In this document: positions 9,175 through 18,734 of the stretch, in pieces
How positions within the stretch are numbered: the first letter of the stretch is position 1
How the letters are laid out: each line of letters begins with the position of its first letter
NCBI GenBank assembly: GCA_039679385.1
Contig: JBDKVB010000152.1
Coordinates: forward strand, 1 to 55,320
DNA: 55,320 nt
Direction of reading: 5' to 3'
Source: Armatimonadia bacterium
Lineage (GTDB): Bacteria; Armatimonadota; Zipacnadia; Zipacnadales; JABUFB01
The notes under the pieces: model-generated
What the model was told of the DNA's origin: nothing
Seen by the model: the letters and a program-made list of their open reading frames with translations, nothing else
The model's database searches: none
Position numbers and translations under genes: made by a program

Positions 9175-12100
9175 ATGAGACTGCATGCACTGCTCCTTGC
9201 CGTCCTCGGTATCACCGCCGCCGCCCACGCCGCACCACCTACCCAGGACCCTTCGCTGCGCCCCGAGCTGTGCCTGAACGGCGAGTGGCAGTTCCAGCCG
9301 GCCGACCCACAGCTCAGCTTCCCGCCGACCGGCGCCTGGGATCCAGTCGCGATCCGGATCCCCTCTCCGTGGAACGCCAACTCCTTCTCCCGCAGCGACG
9401 GCGGCGACTTCGAGTGCTTCCCGAGCTACCCGAAGGCCTGGGAGAGTGTGCAGGCAGCGTGGCATCGACGGACCTTCACGCTCCCAGAGTCCATGCGCGG
9501 CAAGGCCCTGTTCCTGCGCTTCGAGGCGGTGCACTACTGGGCCGACGTGTACGTGAACGGCAAGAAGGCGGGCTCGCACGAAGGAGGCTTCACACCCTTC
9601 GAGCTCAACATCACCGACCTGGTGCGCTTCGACGGTCCGAACGAGCTGGTCGTCGGGGTCAAGGCGCACCAGTTGTTCAACGTGAAGGGCCGCGCGACGT
9701 ACGGCTGGGGAAGCTTCTGGGGTGGACACATACACGGCATCTGGCAGGACGTCTCACTGATCGCGCGTCCGCTGCTTCATGTCAGCGACGTCTTCGTCAT
9801 GACCTCCGTCGAGCGCCGCGAGATCACGCTCCAGGTGTCCGTCACGAACCTCGATCGACAGCCCCGGCATGCGCGGATCAACAACCATGTCTTCGAGTCC
9901 GGGCAGCCCGCGCCGGGGAGCATGCCCAGCAAGGGTTTTGCGCGGGCACAGGCTGATCTCGCACCGGGCGAGACGCGGACACTGACCCTCTCCGAGCCCT
10001 GGGCAAGCGCGAAGCTGTGGTGGCCCGACGACCCGCAACTGTACGTTCTCCTGACGCGTCTCTATGCCGACGATGAGGACAACACGCCCATCGACATGAG
10101 GCGCACGCGCTTCGGCTTCCGCGAGTTCCGGCTCGATGCTGAGGGCAAGCACTTCGAGCTGAACGGTGTGCCCTGGCGCGGTCGGGCGGACGCCTGGCAC
10201 TTCATGGGTATTCCGCAGCTCACGCCGGCCTACGCCCGCGCGTGGTATGAGATGGCGCAGGCGGCAAACGTGAACCTGATTCGCTTCCACGCGCAGGTCT
10301 ATCCGGAGTACTACCTCGAGGTCGCGGACGAGGTGGGGATGCTGATCGTCGATGAGTCGGCGCTGTGGGGCTCGGCGATCAACTTCTGGTATGACGAGGA
10401 CTTCCTGCGCAGGGCGAAGGCGCAGGTGCAGGAGCTTGTCCTGCGCGACCGCAACCATCCGTCGGTAGCCCTGTGGAGTGTGGCCAACGAGATCTATGCG
10501 CGGCGAGGAGACGACAACGCGCCCGACCAGGACTGGGTCTTCGCACGCTACGCCGAGCTTGCGGGTGAGATGAAGAAGCTCGATCCGACCCGCGAAGTGT
10601 CCTCCGACGGAGACGGTGACCTCAACGGTCGCTTGCCGATCTACAGCCTGCACTACCCCGGTGCGGGTGATCCGAAGAAGCCTAAGGCCAGCACGATCGG
10701 CGAATCCGGCGGGCTGTATCACATGACGCCGCCGGAGGTAGCGCAGTGGATCGGCGACCGCGCGTACCTGAGCTCGCGGGACCGGATGGACGCGCTGGCG
10801 GTGCAGATGCAGGACCTCGTGCCCGGGTACCGGCAGTGGGCCGCCTATGCGACGGTGTTCAACCTGGCCTGGTATGGCCTCGACCCGCTGCCGCTGGAGG
10901 TCCAGTTCCACTACGACGATCTGGGCACGCCGGGCGTCAAGCCGGAGCGGCTGGGGCCCTACTCGACCTGCCTCAACGCCGGGAGAGACCCGAAGCTGCC
11001 CGCCTACGAGCCGAACCCGCTCTTCACGGCGATGAAGGACCTGTACGAGCCGATCCGGTTCTTCGTGCGGGAGCGTGGGTACAGCCTGTGGGAAAGCGCG
11101 ACCGTCGTGCGGCACCTGACGGTGCACAACGATGTGCTGGCGCCGTCGGCGCTGGTGCTGTCGTGGAAGCTCACTCTTGGGGCAAAGCAGGTCGCAACCG
11201 GGCGCACGCAGCTTGCCATGCAGCCCGGGGAGAGTCGCGAGGTGGAAGTGTCCTTCCGCACTCCGAAGGCGCCGGCGGAGGAGGAGTGGCCGCTCGCGAA
11301 ACTGCAACTGGCGCTGTCACGTGAGGGGAAGGTCTGCTATCAGCAGGAGTTGGCCTATGCACTGTGGCCGCGACCGTCGCTGGCCAAGGCCGGGCCGAAG
11401 ACGGCGAAGGACCTGCTGCTGTATGACCCCTCCGGGAAGACGGCCGAAGTGCTCGACTGGCTGGAGTGTCCCTACACGCGGGTGGCGTCGCCGATGGAGC
11501 TTGCGACCGACCGCGTTGCACTGTGTGTGGTGGGAGCGAACTCCGGGATCGGCCCTGGCGAGGCGCTGGCGATCGACGACAAGGCCCGCGGTCTGGTGGT
11601 CTTCGAGGGCAACCCGGCCTTCTACGGCGACGACTTCTACTGCTCGCGTCACAGCGGCACCTACACGCGGGGGTTCCTCGTGACCGTTGGTGAGGGCAGG
11701 GATGAGGACTGGCAACTTTGGGGCGCCGACGGTGTGATTGCCCGTGCGGCCTGCGGTCGCGAGGTCCACGGCGAGGTTCACCCCGAGGTCCGTTGCGGTG
11801 ACGGGGACCTCGCCCTTTTCGACGTCATGAAGGGCGACCGACTGCGCGTGTTCTGCGAGCTGGTGGCGATCGAGAAGGCTCACGAGGAGCCGGTCGCTGC
11901 AGGGACCGTGATGGCCTCGATCGCACGGTTCTACCAGGAGAGTCCGGGCTGGTATCACCGGAGCCGTCCGGCGCTGATCGCAACGCCGCAGTCACGTTTC
12001 GTAGCGGCTCTGCAGGCCCTCGGAGTGCCCGCCAAGGCCGAGGATCCAGACCTGCTGCTGTGCGACGGCTCGGTTCCGCCGGCTGATCCGGAGGCGGTGC

Positions 12101-13554
12101 GTCGGTTCATGGCCGAGTCCACGCGAGGCGATCGGCGGATACTGCTGTGCAACCTGACGCCGGAGTCGCTGGAGGCCTGGAACGCGGTGCTGCCGGTGAA
12201 GCTGTCGCTGGAGCCGTCGGAAGCGGCGCAGCTCGTGGCCGACGGGAACGACGGCTTCCTGTCGCTGATCAACCTCGCGGACCTGTATTGGATCGAGGAG
12301 AAGAGCGCGCGGCGGATCATGGATTTCGCGGTGTCCTCCAGCGACCCGCAGGCCCGTCCGGTGCTGGTGACCAACCATACCGACTGGCGTCGCTGGGCCT
12401 TCCGGGGCGAGAACATCAAGACCGGTTCGCTGCTTCGCTCCGAGCGTGAGCCCTTCACCCCTCAGACGGGACTGCTTACCTGGAGCGGGGACTTTGGCGA
12501 GCTGATCGTGTCGCAGGTACGCCTCGACCCCACGAACCCTAAGTCGGCGCGGTTCTACAGCCAGATGCTCAGCGACCTGTGTGTGCCGCTTCGTCAGGGC
12601 GCACCCAGTGGTGAGAACCTGGCGGCCTTCAACGTCGACGCCGACGGGTACCTGACCAATTGGCTCGTGTGTGGCCCCTTCCAGTCTGAACGGCCCTATG
12701 ACACCGACCTCCTCAGCGGAGAGAGCACGGTCCAGCCGGAGCCCGGTCTGTTCAACGGCACCTGCGTGTGGCGCGGGCTGCGAAGCTCGACGCCGGTGCT
12801 GGATTTCACCGGCGAGGAGGTCTTCGGCAAGCTCGACAACGCAGCCGTGTACGCGGCAGTGACGGTCCTGACGCCCCAGGCTCGCACGGTGGACCTGTGG
12901 CTTGGCAGCGACGACGGCGTGAAAGTCTGGCTGAACGGGAAGCTGGTGCATGCGAACCCGGCGACGCGCCCGGTGACGCCGGACAGCGACAAGATCGCCG
13001 GGCTGCAATTGCGGCAAGGCGAGAACCTGCTGGTCGTGGAGGTGAGCCAGGGGACCGGCGAATGGGGCCTGTGCGCCCGGTTCGTGGAGCCCACCGGCAA
13101 GCCGATCACAGACCTGACTGTGCTACCGGCCGGGCAGACCAAAGCGCGGCAGCCGCTGCCGACGACGGGCTGGTCGGCGACGGCCAGTCACTCGGGAGAG
13201 GATCCAGCTCGGGCCTTCGACGGCGACCCGGCGACTCGCTGGACCACCGGAACGCCGCAGGTGCCGGGCATGTGGTACCGCCTCGACCTGGGCAGCGTGC
13301 AGACCCTCAGTGAGGTCGTGCTGGACTCGGCAGGCTCAGTGCGTGACTACCCGCGAGGGTTCACGCTGGAGGTCTCAACCGACGGCCAGGAATGGAGAAC
13401 GCTCGTCAACTGTCCGCAGGCGACGGGTGCCCAGGACAAGGGTGTCGTCACGGCGTGCTTCTCGCCAACCAGCTTCCGTTACCTGCGTGTCACCCAGACC
13501 GGAAGCGTGGGTGGTCTGTACTGGTCAATCCATGAGCTGCAGCTACTGCGCTGA
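9175..13554 (+). CDS. Secreted GH2-family glycoside hydrolase with C-terminal F5/8-type-C domain
   Basis: A 1459-aa exported beta-glycosidase of the beta-galactosidase/beta-glucuronidase superfamily. Start is the ATG after GGAGG (9165-9169); MRLHALLLAVLGITAAAHA is a signal peptide. The GH2 sugar-binding domain (about 30-205) contains LNGEWQF and YVNGKKAGSHEGGFTPFEL. An immunoglobulin-like domain and a TIM barrel (about 325-610) follow. WSVANE places the acid/base at E439, and E510 in TIGESGG is the likely nucleophile; the spacing of 71 is close to that in LacZ. A long middle region of uncertain role follows. Near residue 1160 a module opening NWLVCGPFQSE resembles PA14-like binding domains, and residues about 1335-1459 form an F5/8C (CBM32-like) domain. 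Substrate is unknown. The 3' end overlaps the convergent lipoprotein gene by 12 bp. Confidence 0.9.
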   Translation: MRLHALLLAVLGITAAAHAAPPTQDPSLRPELCLNGEWQFQPADPQLSFPPTGAWDPVAIRIPSPWNANSFSRSDGGDFECFPSYPKAWESVQAAWHRRTFTLPESMRGKALFLRFEAVHYWADVYVNGKKAGSHEGGFTPFELNITDLVRFDGPNELVVGVKAHQLFNVKGRATYGWGSFWGGHIHGIWQDVSLIARPLLHVSDVFVMTSVERREITLQVSVTNLDRQPRHARINNHVFESGQPAPGSMPSKGFARAQADLAPGETRTLTLSEPWASAKLWWPDDPQLYVLLTRLYADDEDNTPIDMRRTRFGFREFRLDAEGKHFELNGVPWRGRADAWHFMGIPQLTPAYARAWYEMAQAANVNLIRFHAQVYPEYYLEVADEVGMLIVDESALWGSAINFWYDEDFLRRAKAQVQELVLRDRNHPSVALWSVANEIYARRGDDNAPDQDWVFARYAELAGEMKKLDPTREVSSDGDGDLNGRLPIYSLHYPGAGDPKKPKASTIGESGGLYHMTPPEVAQWIGDRAYLSSRDRMDALAVQMQDLVPGYRQWAAYATVFNLAWYGLDPLPLEVQFHYDDLGTPGVKPERLGPYSTCLNAGRDPKLPAYEPNPLFTAMKDLYEPIRFFVRERGYSLWESATVVRHLTVHNDVLAPSALVLSWKLTLGAKQVATGRTQLAMQPGESREVEVSFRTPKAPAEEEWPLAKLQLALSREGKVCYQQELAYALWPRPSLAKAGPKTAKDLLLYDPSGKTAEVLDWLECPYTRVASPMELATDRVALCVVGANSGIGPGEALAIDDKARGLVVFEGNPAFYGDDFYCSRHSGTYTRGFLVTVGEGRDEDWQLWGADGVIARAACGREVHGEVHPEVRCGDGDLALFDVMKGDRLRVFCELVAIEKAHEEPVAAGTVMASIARFYQESPGWYHRSRPALIATPQSRFVAALQALGVPAKAEDPDLLLCDGSVPPADPEAVRRFMAESTRGDRRILLCNLTPESLEAWNAVLPVKLSLEPSEAAQLVADGNDGFLSLINLADLYWIEEKSARRIMDFAVSSSDPQARPVLVTNHTDWRRWAFRGENIKTGSLLRSEREPFTPQTGLLTWSGDFGELIVSQVRLDPTNPKSARFYSQMLSDLCVPLRQGAPSGENLAAFNVDADGYLTNWLVCGPFQSERPYDTDLLSGESTVQPEPGLFNGTCVWRGLRSSTPVLDFTGEEVFGKLDNAAVYAAVTVLTPQARTVDLWLGSDDGVKVWLNGKLVHANPATRPVTPDSDKIAGLQLRQGENLLVVEVSQGTGEWGLCARFVEPTGKPITDLTVLPAGQTKARQPLPTTGWSATASHSGEDPARAFDGDPATRWTTGTPQVPGMWYRLDLGSVQTLSEVVLDSAGSVRDYPRGFTLEVSTDGQEWRTLVNCPQATGAQDKGVVTACFSPTSFRYLRVTQTGSVGGLYWSIHELQLLR

Positions 13555-14109
13555 GGCTGGGGGCTTGGCCGGTCTGGCCATGACCGGAGTCGTGGTCTTG
13601 GTCTTGTTGGCGGCTTCCGGCGCGGGTGCCTGCTCTTCCTTCAGCGACTGGCAGTGCGGCAGTCCGTCGACGACGATCAGATGAGCAGTGAGGACGATCG
13701 GCGGTGCTCCCATCTCGAAGGTCAGCAAGGCACCCTTGTCTGCGAGGTCGACGGAGGTGACCTTGACGGTCTTGTTCGCCCTGGCGGTGAGCCAGACCAT
13801 CGCCTCGGTGGGGTTCTTGAAGCCCGCGGGATCCCAGTCGTCATCCACGAAGCAGTCGCGCAGGCAAACGGGCTCCTCCTCTTCCCCTTCGGCGTTCTCC
13901 GTGTCGTCCTCCGCCTCAAGGTCCTCAGCGTTGGCTGACTCGTCGGCCTTGGGGGCAGGCGGATGCAGCGCTTTCTGCACCGTCTCCAGCCAGATCTGGG
14001 CCTGATCCTCGGCCTCACGCAGAGTCAACTTGCGCTCTCCGCAGCCCGTTATGAGCAGGGCACAGCAGAGCAGACTGAGCAGTACCTGCGTCCGTAGATA
14101 CCCTCGCAC
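13543..14109 (-). CDS. Putative lipoprotein with acidic linker
   Basis: A 188-aa protein of no recognised family. The N-terminus RGYLRTQVLLSLLCCALLITGC is a lipoprotein signal with lipobox ITGC. An acidic, low-complexity linker (ESANAEDLEAEDDTENAEGE) separates it from a small alpha/beta region resembling a lumazine-binding or NTF2-type fold, and it ends in a Pro/Ala-rich tail. The GTG at 14109, preceded by GGGATGG, is preferred because it gives a compact signal peptide; a GTG at 14157 would add 16 residues. Overlaps the stop of the GH2 gene tail to tail. Function unknown; membrane-anchored periplasmic location is inferred. Confidence 0.7.
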   Translation of the reverse strand: MRGYLRTQVLLSLLCCALLITGCGERKLTLREAEDQAQIWLETVQKALHPPAPKADESANAEDLEAEDDTENAEGEEEEPVCLRDCFVDDDWDPAGFKNPTEAMVWLTARANKTVKVTSVDLADKGALLTFEMGAPPIVLTAHLIVVDGLPHCQSLKEEQAPAPEAANKTKTTTPVMARPAKPPASAQ

Positions 14110-14218
14110 GGCATACCATCCCTGGGGAAAGCAAGATCGCAGGGCCCTGCGTGGCACGGGTCCCCGTCTATGTCTATAACGGCCCAGGGCCCGGGCGGCT
14201 TAAGGGACTGAGTCGGTC

Positions 14219-15481
14219 TCAGAACTTGCCGCCGAGGGTCTGGTACAACAGCAGGACGTTCAGGAGGATGACGATGGCGGAGGTAAGGATCAGGAGGGAC
14301 TTCTCCAGCGGCCGGTTGGCGTACTCGCCCATGACCTTGCGGCTCGAGGTGAGTACTGTGAGAGCGACGCAGGTGAAGGGAAGCTGGATCGACAGGCAGA
14401 CCTGGCTGAGGATGAGTAGGCGGAAAGTGTCGAGCGGAAGCGCCATGATGGCCACGGCGGGAACGAAGGTCAGCAGAAGGCCCAGGCGAAACCAGGGTGA
14501 CTGGATCGCGGTCGGCTTGCCCAGGAAGCCGGTGAAGACCGTGCCTCCGGCCAGACCGGCGGTCATGCTCGAGGAGAGCCCCGCGCAGAGGAGGGCCACC
14601 GCAAACAGCAGGGCCGCCAAATCTCCGGCCAGTGGCCTCAAGGTCGCCTCGGCTTGCTCAAGCTCCGTGACCCCGGCGCCGTGGCGGAAGAAGACGGCGG
14701 CGGCGACGATGATCATGGCCGAGTTGATGAGCCAGCCCGCGGTCATCGCGAAGAGGGTATCGAGCATCTCGTAGCGTAGCAGGCGACGCTTTGCAGCGTC
14801 CCCGACGGCGCTCCAGTCACGGCTCTGGATGATCTCGGAGTGCAGGAAGAGGTTGTGAGGCATGACCACGGCCCCGAGCATGCCCATCGCCAGCAGGATC
14901 GAGTCGGAGCTCAGTTGCGGGGTGAAGGCACCAGTCAGCGTCAGGGGCCAGTCGGGCTTGACGAGCAGCATCTGCACCAGGTAGCAGAACCCGATAACCG
15001 AGACGAAGCCGATGATGAGGTGCTCGAGGACGTGGTACTTCTGCCAGCCGATGAGCGCCAGGATGACGACGGCTGCGAGGATCGACCCGGCCCAGAGCGG
15101 GAGGTGGAAGAGCATGCGCAGACCAAGGGCGGCGCCGCAGATCTCCGCCAGGGCGGTGCCGATGCAGGCCACCATCGCCGTCGAGCCGATCACGAAGGCC
15201 CAGGCAGGATGGAAGTGCGTCCGGCAGGCCTCGGAGAGACACTGGCCGCGGATGATCCCCAGGTGGGCGGCCATGTGCTGCAAGAGGAGGAGCATGAGGG
15301 TGCTGAGGGTGATGACCCACAGCAGGGAGTAGTTGAACTGGGCGCCGGCGGCGATGTTGGTCGCCCAGTTCCCCGGGTCGATGAAGCCCACGGTGACGAG
15401 GAAGCCAGGCCCCAGGTACCGGAGGAACTGGGTATCGAGCTTGAGGTTCTTCAGCCGCGCAGTGACTTCGCCGATCGCCAT
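14219..15481 (-). CDS. mntH: Nramp-family divalent metal (Mn2+/Fe2+) transporter
   Basis: A 420-aa polytopic inner-membrane protein that couples uptake of Mn2+ or Fe2+ to protons. The TM1 metal site D35-P-G-N38 (FIDPGNWATN) and the TM6 motif VVMPHNLFLHS are both intact; the Met of MPHN is the ligand that favours Mn/Fe over Ca/Mg. Length matches the family and about 11 hydrophobic segments are readable. It is the last gene of the minus-strand run cdf-fixA-fixB-fixC-fixX-mntH and lies 55 bp after fixX, so co-transcription is possible. No MntR box or Mn riboswitch was recognised in the short gap. The symbol reflects family assignment, not tested substrate. Confidence 0.92.
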   Translation of the reverse strand: MAIGEVTARLKNLKLDTQFLRYLGPGFLVTVGFIDPGNWATNIAAGAQFNYSLLWVITLSTLMLLLLQHMAAHLGIIRGQCLSEACRTHFHPAWAFVIGSTAMVACIGTALAEICGAALGLRMLFHLPLWAGSILAAVVILALIGWQKYHVLEHLIIGFVSVIGFCYLVQMLLVKPDWPLTLTGAFTPQLSSDSILLAMGMLGAVVMPHNLFLHSEIIQSRDWSAVGDAAKRRLLRYEMLDTLFAMTAGWLINSAMIIVAAAVFFRHGAGVTELEQAEATLRPLAGDLAALLFAVALLCAGLSSSMTAGLAGGTVFTGFLGKPTAIQSPWFRLGLLLTFVPAVAIMALPLDTFRLLILSQVCLSIQLPFTCVALTVLTSSRKVMGEYANRPLEKSLLILTSAIVILLNVLLLYQTLGGKF

Positions 15482-15536
15482 GGTTGCCGCCGATGCAAGG
15501 AGATCAGGGACGGCACACCTGAACCAGTCAGGCCCT

Positions 15537-15872
15537 TTAGCCGAACTTCCACACTACCCCGAAACCGCCGCGAGGGTACTCCCAGTCGATGTTGTCGTAG
15601 GGGCACACGATCTTGCACACGCCGCACTCGAGGCAGTTCTCGAAGGCGACGCGGTTCTCGTTGTCCTCCCACTCGTACACCTGGGCCGGGCAGCGCGAGA
15701 TGCACGGCTTGTCCTCGCACTTGCGGCAGACTTCCTGGTCCTTGATCTTGAGGTGGGAGGCCTCGTCCGTCTTGTACTTGACCTTGTACAGGCGGTCGGC
15801 AAGGCCCACGTTCACCTTGCCCTCCATGACCAGTTCCCACGGCTTCGGTTCCTTGTTCTTCAGATCACTCAT
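15537..15872 (-). CDS. fixX: FixX ferredoxin-like protein
   Basis: A 111-aa iron-sulfur protein of the FixABCX (EtfABCX) complex. It carries CRKCEDKPCISRCP and CLECGVCKIVCP cysteine clusters, enough to ligate 4Fe-4S centres, and passes electrons to or from FixC. Start is the ATG at 15872 preceded by GGAGG; an upstream in-frame start at 15941 adds 23 unlikely residues. It lies about 90 bp downstream of fixC in the order A-B-C-X found in diazotrophs and in many non-fixing bacteria and archaea. No nitrogenase genes are in the window, so a general bifurcation role is more likely than nitrogen fixation. Confidence 0.9.
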   Translation of the reverse strand: MSDLKNKEPKPWELVMEGKVNVGLADRLYKVKYKTDEASHLKIKDQEVCRKCEDKPCISRCPAQVYEWEDNENRVAFENCLECGVCKIVCPYDNIDWEYPRGGFGVVWKFG

Positions 15873-15965
15873 CGAAAGCCTCCGACCGATCGCGTCGGTC
15901 AAAACTCTAGACGCCTGCCCAGGGGCACGCCAGGGCTTCACAGCCTGCCGCCGACCGATCCCGGC

Positions 15966-17279
15966 CTAGGGGAAGGTCCGCAGGGCGTCGAGGCCATCCC
16001 AGGCCAGACCGAAGATATTGCGGCGCTGCAGCACCATCCGCAGCAGACGCCACTCCTTGGCGCGCTTCGTGTCGTCGTCGACCACCATGAACTCGCGCAC
16101 CGCGTCGGAGGCAAGCTCGGGGTAGACCTTGAAGATCGGGTGCTGCTCCATGTAGGTGGTCATGCGCCGGTACTTGCGCAGGTCGGCCAGCGTCGGGCCA
16201 TGTTCCAGGCGCTCGCGGTAGCGGTTGAGGACGCGGGAAGAGAAGTCGCCCTTGCTGTGGGCCTCGATGGCTGTCTCGGCGGCCGCCTTCCCCGACAGGA
16301 TGGCGTGGTTCGAGCCCTCGCGATGCAGGGAGTTGACCAGCATCGCGGCGTCGCCGGTGATCATGATCCCGTTGCCGAAGAGCTGGGGCATGGCGTCGTA
16401 GCCGCCCTCGGGGATCATGTGCGAGAGGTACTCCAGCACCTGTCCACCCTCGAGCAGCGGGGAAATCATCGGATGTGCCTTGAAGCGCTGCAGCATGTCA
16501 TAGGGTGTCAGGGGGCTGTCCATGCCATCGAGCAGGGACGGACCGACGCCGACGGAGAGCGTGCTCTTGTTGGTGTAGATGAAGCCCATGCCCAGCAGTC
16601 CGGCCGTGGCGTCGCCCATGATCTCCATGGCGGTACCGTGGCTGCTGTCGGGCAGGCCGAAGCGGTCGTTGATGACCTCTTCCGGAAGGCTGATGATCTC
16701 CTTGGCGATGCTGGCGAAGTGCTGGGGCTTGAGCTTCTTTTGCATCCCCAGCTTCAGGGCCAACTGCGGATTCACGCCCTCGGAGAGGATGACGACGGGC
16801 GCGTAGAGGTCGCCGTCCTGACGGCCGCAGCGGACACCGATGACGCGGTCGCCCTCCCTGAGAACCTCCTCGACCCGCGTCTGGCAGATGATGAGCGCGC
16901 CTTCCTTTTCGGCCTGGTCGGCGAACCAGCGGTCGACCTTGACCCGCAGGACGCTGCAGGCGTTCGGTCGATGCTCCAGCAGCTTCTCGCTGCGGTAGCC
17001 GAACTTGAGGGCCGAATCGGGCGTGAGCATCCAGACGAGCTGCTCAAAGATGGGGCGCTCGACCGGGGCTTCCTTCCACACATTCGGCCAGACCTCGGCC
17101 GTGGGCTGGGTGTAGAGGATGCCGCCCATCACGTTCTTGGTGCCGGGCTTGTCACCGCGCTCGATGACGATGGTGTTGAGGCCGGCACGGGCGCAGAGGG
17201 TGGCAGCTGCCAGACCCGAAGGCCCCGCGCCGACGATGATGACATCGAACTTGTTATCCACAGGTTGCTCCGCCGTCAT
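15966..17279 (-). CDS. fixC: FixC, ETF:quinone oxidoreductase-like flavoprotein
   Basis: A 437-aa FAD protein. The N-terminal Rossmann motif VIIVGAGPSGLAAATLC binds FAD; a second FAD motif GIMITGDAAMLVNSLHREG occurs near residue 310. In FixABCX complexes FixC takes electrons from FixAB and reduces quinone in the membrane. Start placed at ATG 17279 (MTAEQPVDNKFDVIIVG); a longer frame to 17342 would overlap fixB and lacks conservation. Length matches FixC (about 430 aa) rather than mitochondrial ETF-QO, whose ferredoxin domain is here supplied by the separate fixX. Confidence 0.92.
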   Translation of the reverse strand: MTAEQPVDNKFDVIIVGAGPSGLAAATLCARAGLNTIVIERGDKPGTKNVMGGILYTQPTAEVWPNVWKEAPVERPIFEQLVWMLTPDSALKFGYRSEKLLEHRPNACSVLRVKVDRWFADQAEKEGALIICQTRVEEVLREGDRVIGVRCGRQDGDLYAPVVILSEGVNPQLALKLGMQKKLKPQHFASIAKEIISLPEEVINDRFGLPDSSHGTAMEIMGDATAGLLGMGFIYTNKSTLSVGVGPSLLDGMDSPLTPYDMLQRFKAHPMISPLLEGGQVLEYLSHMIPEGGYDAMPQLFGNGIMITGDAAMLVNSLHREGSNHAILSGKAAAETAIEAHSKGDFSSRVLNRYRERLEHGPTLADLRKYRRMTTYMEQHPIFKVYPELASDAVREFMVVDDDTKRAKEWRLLRMVLQRRNIFGLAWDGLDALRTFP

Positions 17280-17338
17280 GCCTGGTAAGTCTCCCTGTTC
17301 GAAGTGGCCGGTGATTCGGCAGTGCCGCGGCGGGCACC

Positions 17339-18658
17339 TCAAACACTCAGCTTGACCTCTTCGTCCTGGCCCAGCAGCACCTTCTTGAGGTCACGTTCCT
17401 TTGCGATACGGATCAGCTCGGGCACGACCTTGTACAGGTCGCCGACGATGCCGTAGGTGGCCACACCGAAGATCTTGGCGTTCGGGTCGCGGTTGATCGC
17501 GACGATGATATCGGAGGTCTCCATCCCGACCAGATGCTGGATGGCCCCGGAGATTCCGCAGGCGATGTACAGCTTCGGGCGGACGGTGGTTCCGGTCTGG
17601 CCCACCTGGTGATCGTGGGAGATCCAGCCGGCGTCGACCGTGGCACGCGAGGCGCCAACTACGCCGCCGACAGCATCAGCCAGCTCCCGGATGAGCTCGA
17701 AGCCCGCCGGGCTGCCAAGGCCGCGACCGCCGGAGACAATGATCTCGGCGAACTGCAGGTTCGGCTTGTCGCTGCCGGTGTCGGGCCGGAACTCGATGAC
17801 CTTCGTCGGGATCTGGTCCTCGGTGCAGGCGAAGCTGCCACGGATCACTTCGACCTTGCGGCCACGCTGCCGAGGCAAGGCCTGCATCACACGCGGGCGG
17901 ACCGTGGACATCTGCGGTCGAGTGTCGCGGGTGAGAATGGTCGCCATGATGTTGCCGCCGAAGGCCGGACGCGTCTGGCGCAGCAGTCGCGTCTCAGAGT
18001 CGATGTCAAGGCCGGTGCAGTCGGCGGTGAGCCCGGTATGCAGGTCGGTGGCGATGGCTCCGGCGAGATCGCGGCCGGTGGTCGTCGCACCCATGAGCAT
18101 GATCTCGGGCTTGTACTTGCGGATCAGGTGGAGGATACCGGAGGCATAGGGTGCGGTGCGGTAGTCCTTGAGGATCGCCATGTCCATGACGTAGGCCTGA
18201 TCGGCGCCGAACTCGCCCGCCTCCTCGGCCAGACGGTCGACCTTCTCACCGAGGATAACCGCGGCGAGCTTGCAGCCCAGCGCATCGGCGAGCTTGCGAC
18301 CGGCGCCGAGAAGCTCCCAGCTTACCGGGTGCACGGTTCCGTGAGCCTGCTCGACGAAGACCCAGACGCCGGAGTAGGCGGCGAGATCCGGCTTGGTCTC
18401 CTCCTCAAGCTCTTCAAGCAGCTCGACCTCTTCCGCCTCCGCGGGGCCTTCTTCGCCCTCTGCGGCCTCGATGACAAAGGTGAAGGCTTTGGCCGGGCAG
18501 ATCTTGGCGCACTTGCCGCACTTGATGCACTTGTCGAAGTCAACCTCGGCGACGCCATCAACCATCTCGATGGCCTCAACCGGGCACTCGCCGACACAGT
18601 AGGTGCAGCCTGTGCAGCGTTCTCTCTCGTAGGTCAGGGTCCGCTTCTTCTTCGCCAT
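17339..18658 (-). CDS. fixB: FixB / electron transfer flavoprotein alpha subunit with N-terminal ferredoxin domain
   Basis: A 439-aa fusion. Residues about 10-60 hold two 4Fe-4S motifs, CTGCTYCVGECP and CIKCGKCAKICP. An acidic linker (about 75-95) joins them to an ETF alpha subunit, whose C-terminal FAD domain shows GGRGLGSPAGFELI, GASRATVDAGWISHDHQVG and GISGAIQHLVGM. EtfA with an added ferredoxin domain is known from bifurcating ETFs in anaerobes and supports electron transfer toward ferredoxin. ATG at 18658 is preferred over a TTG two codons upstream. It lies between fixA and fixC on the same strand. Confidence 0.93.
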   Translation of the reverse strand: MAKKKRTLTYERERCTGCTYCVGECPVEAIEMVDGVAEVDFDKCIKCGKCAKICPAKAFTFVIEAAEGEEGPAEAEEVELLEELEEETKPDLAAYSGVWVFVEQAHGTVHPVSWELLGAGRKLADALGCKLAAVILGEKVDRLAEEAGEFGADQAYVMDMAILKDYRTAPYASGILHLIRKYKPEIMLMGATTTGRDLAGAIATDLHTGLTADCTGLDIDSETRLLRQTRPAFGGNIMATILTRDTRPQMSTVRPRVMQALPRQRGRKVEVIRGSFACTEDQIPTKVIEFRPDTGSDKPNLQFAEIIVSGGRGLGSPAGFELIRELADAVGGVVGASRATVDAGWISHDHQVGQTGTTVRPKLYIACGISGAIQHLVGMETSDIIVAINRDPNAKIFGVATYGIVGDLYKVVPELIRIAKERDLKKVLLGQDEEVKLSV

Positions 18659-18734
18659 TCGCAATCATCGCCGTAGGTTGGGATGCGATACCAGTCAACT
18701 GCAAGACGGGCAGGACGCTTTGGCCTAAGCCGGA

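Noticed and set aside
6810-9380. 856-aa open frame antisense to the TPR gene
   Set aside because: Shadow of a GC-rich coding frame; the translation is Arg/Gly-rich with no motifs, and the sense strand has obvious TPR repeats.
15333-17288. 651-aa plus-strand frame over the fixX/fixC genes
   Set aside because: Crosses two well-supported genes and contains no recognisable domain.
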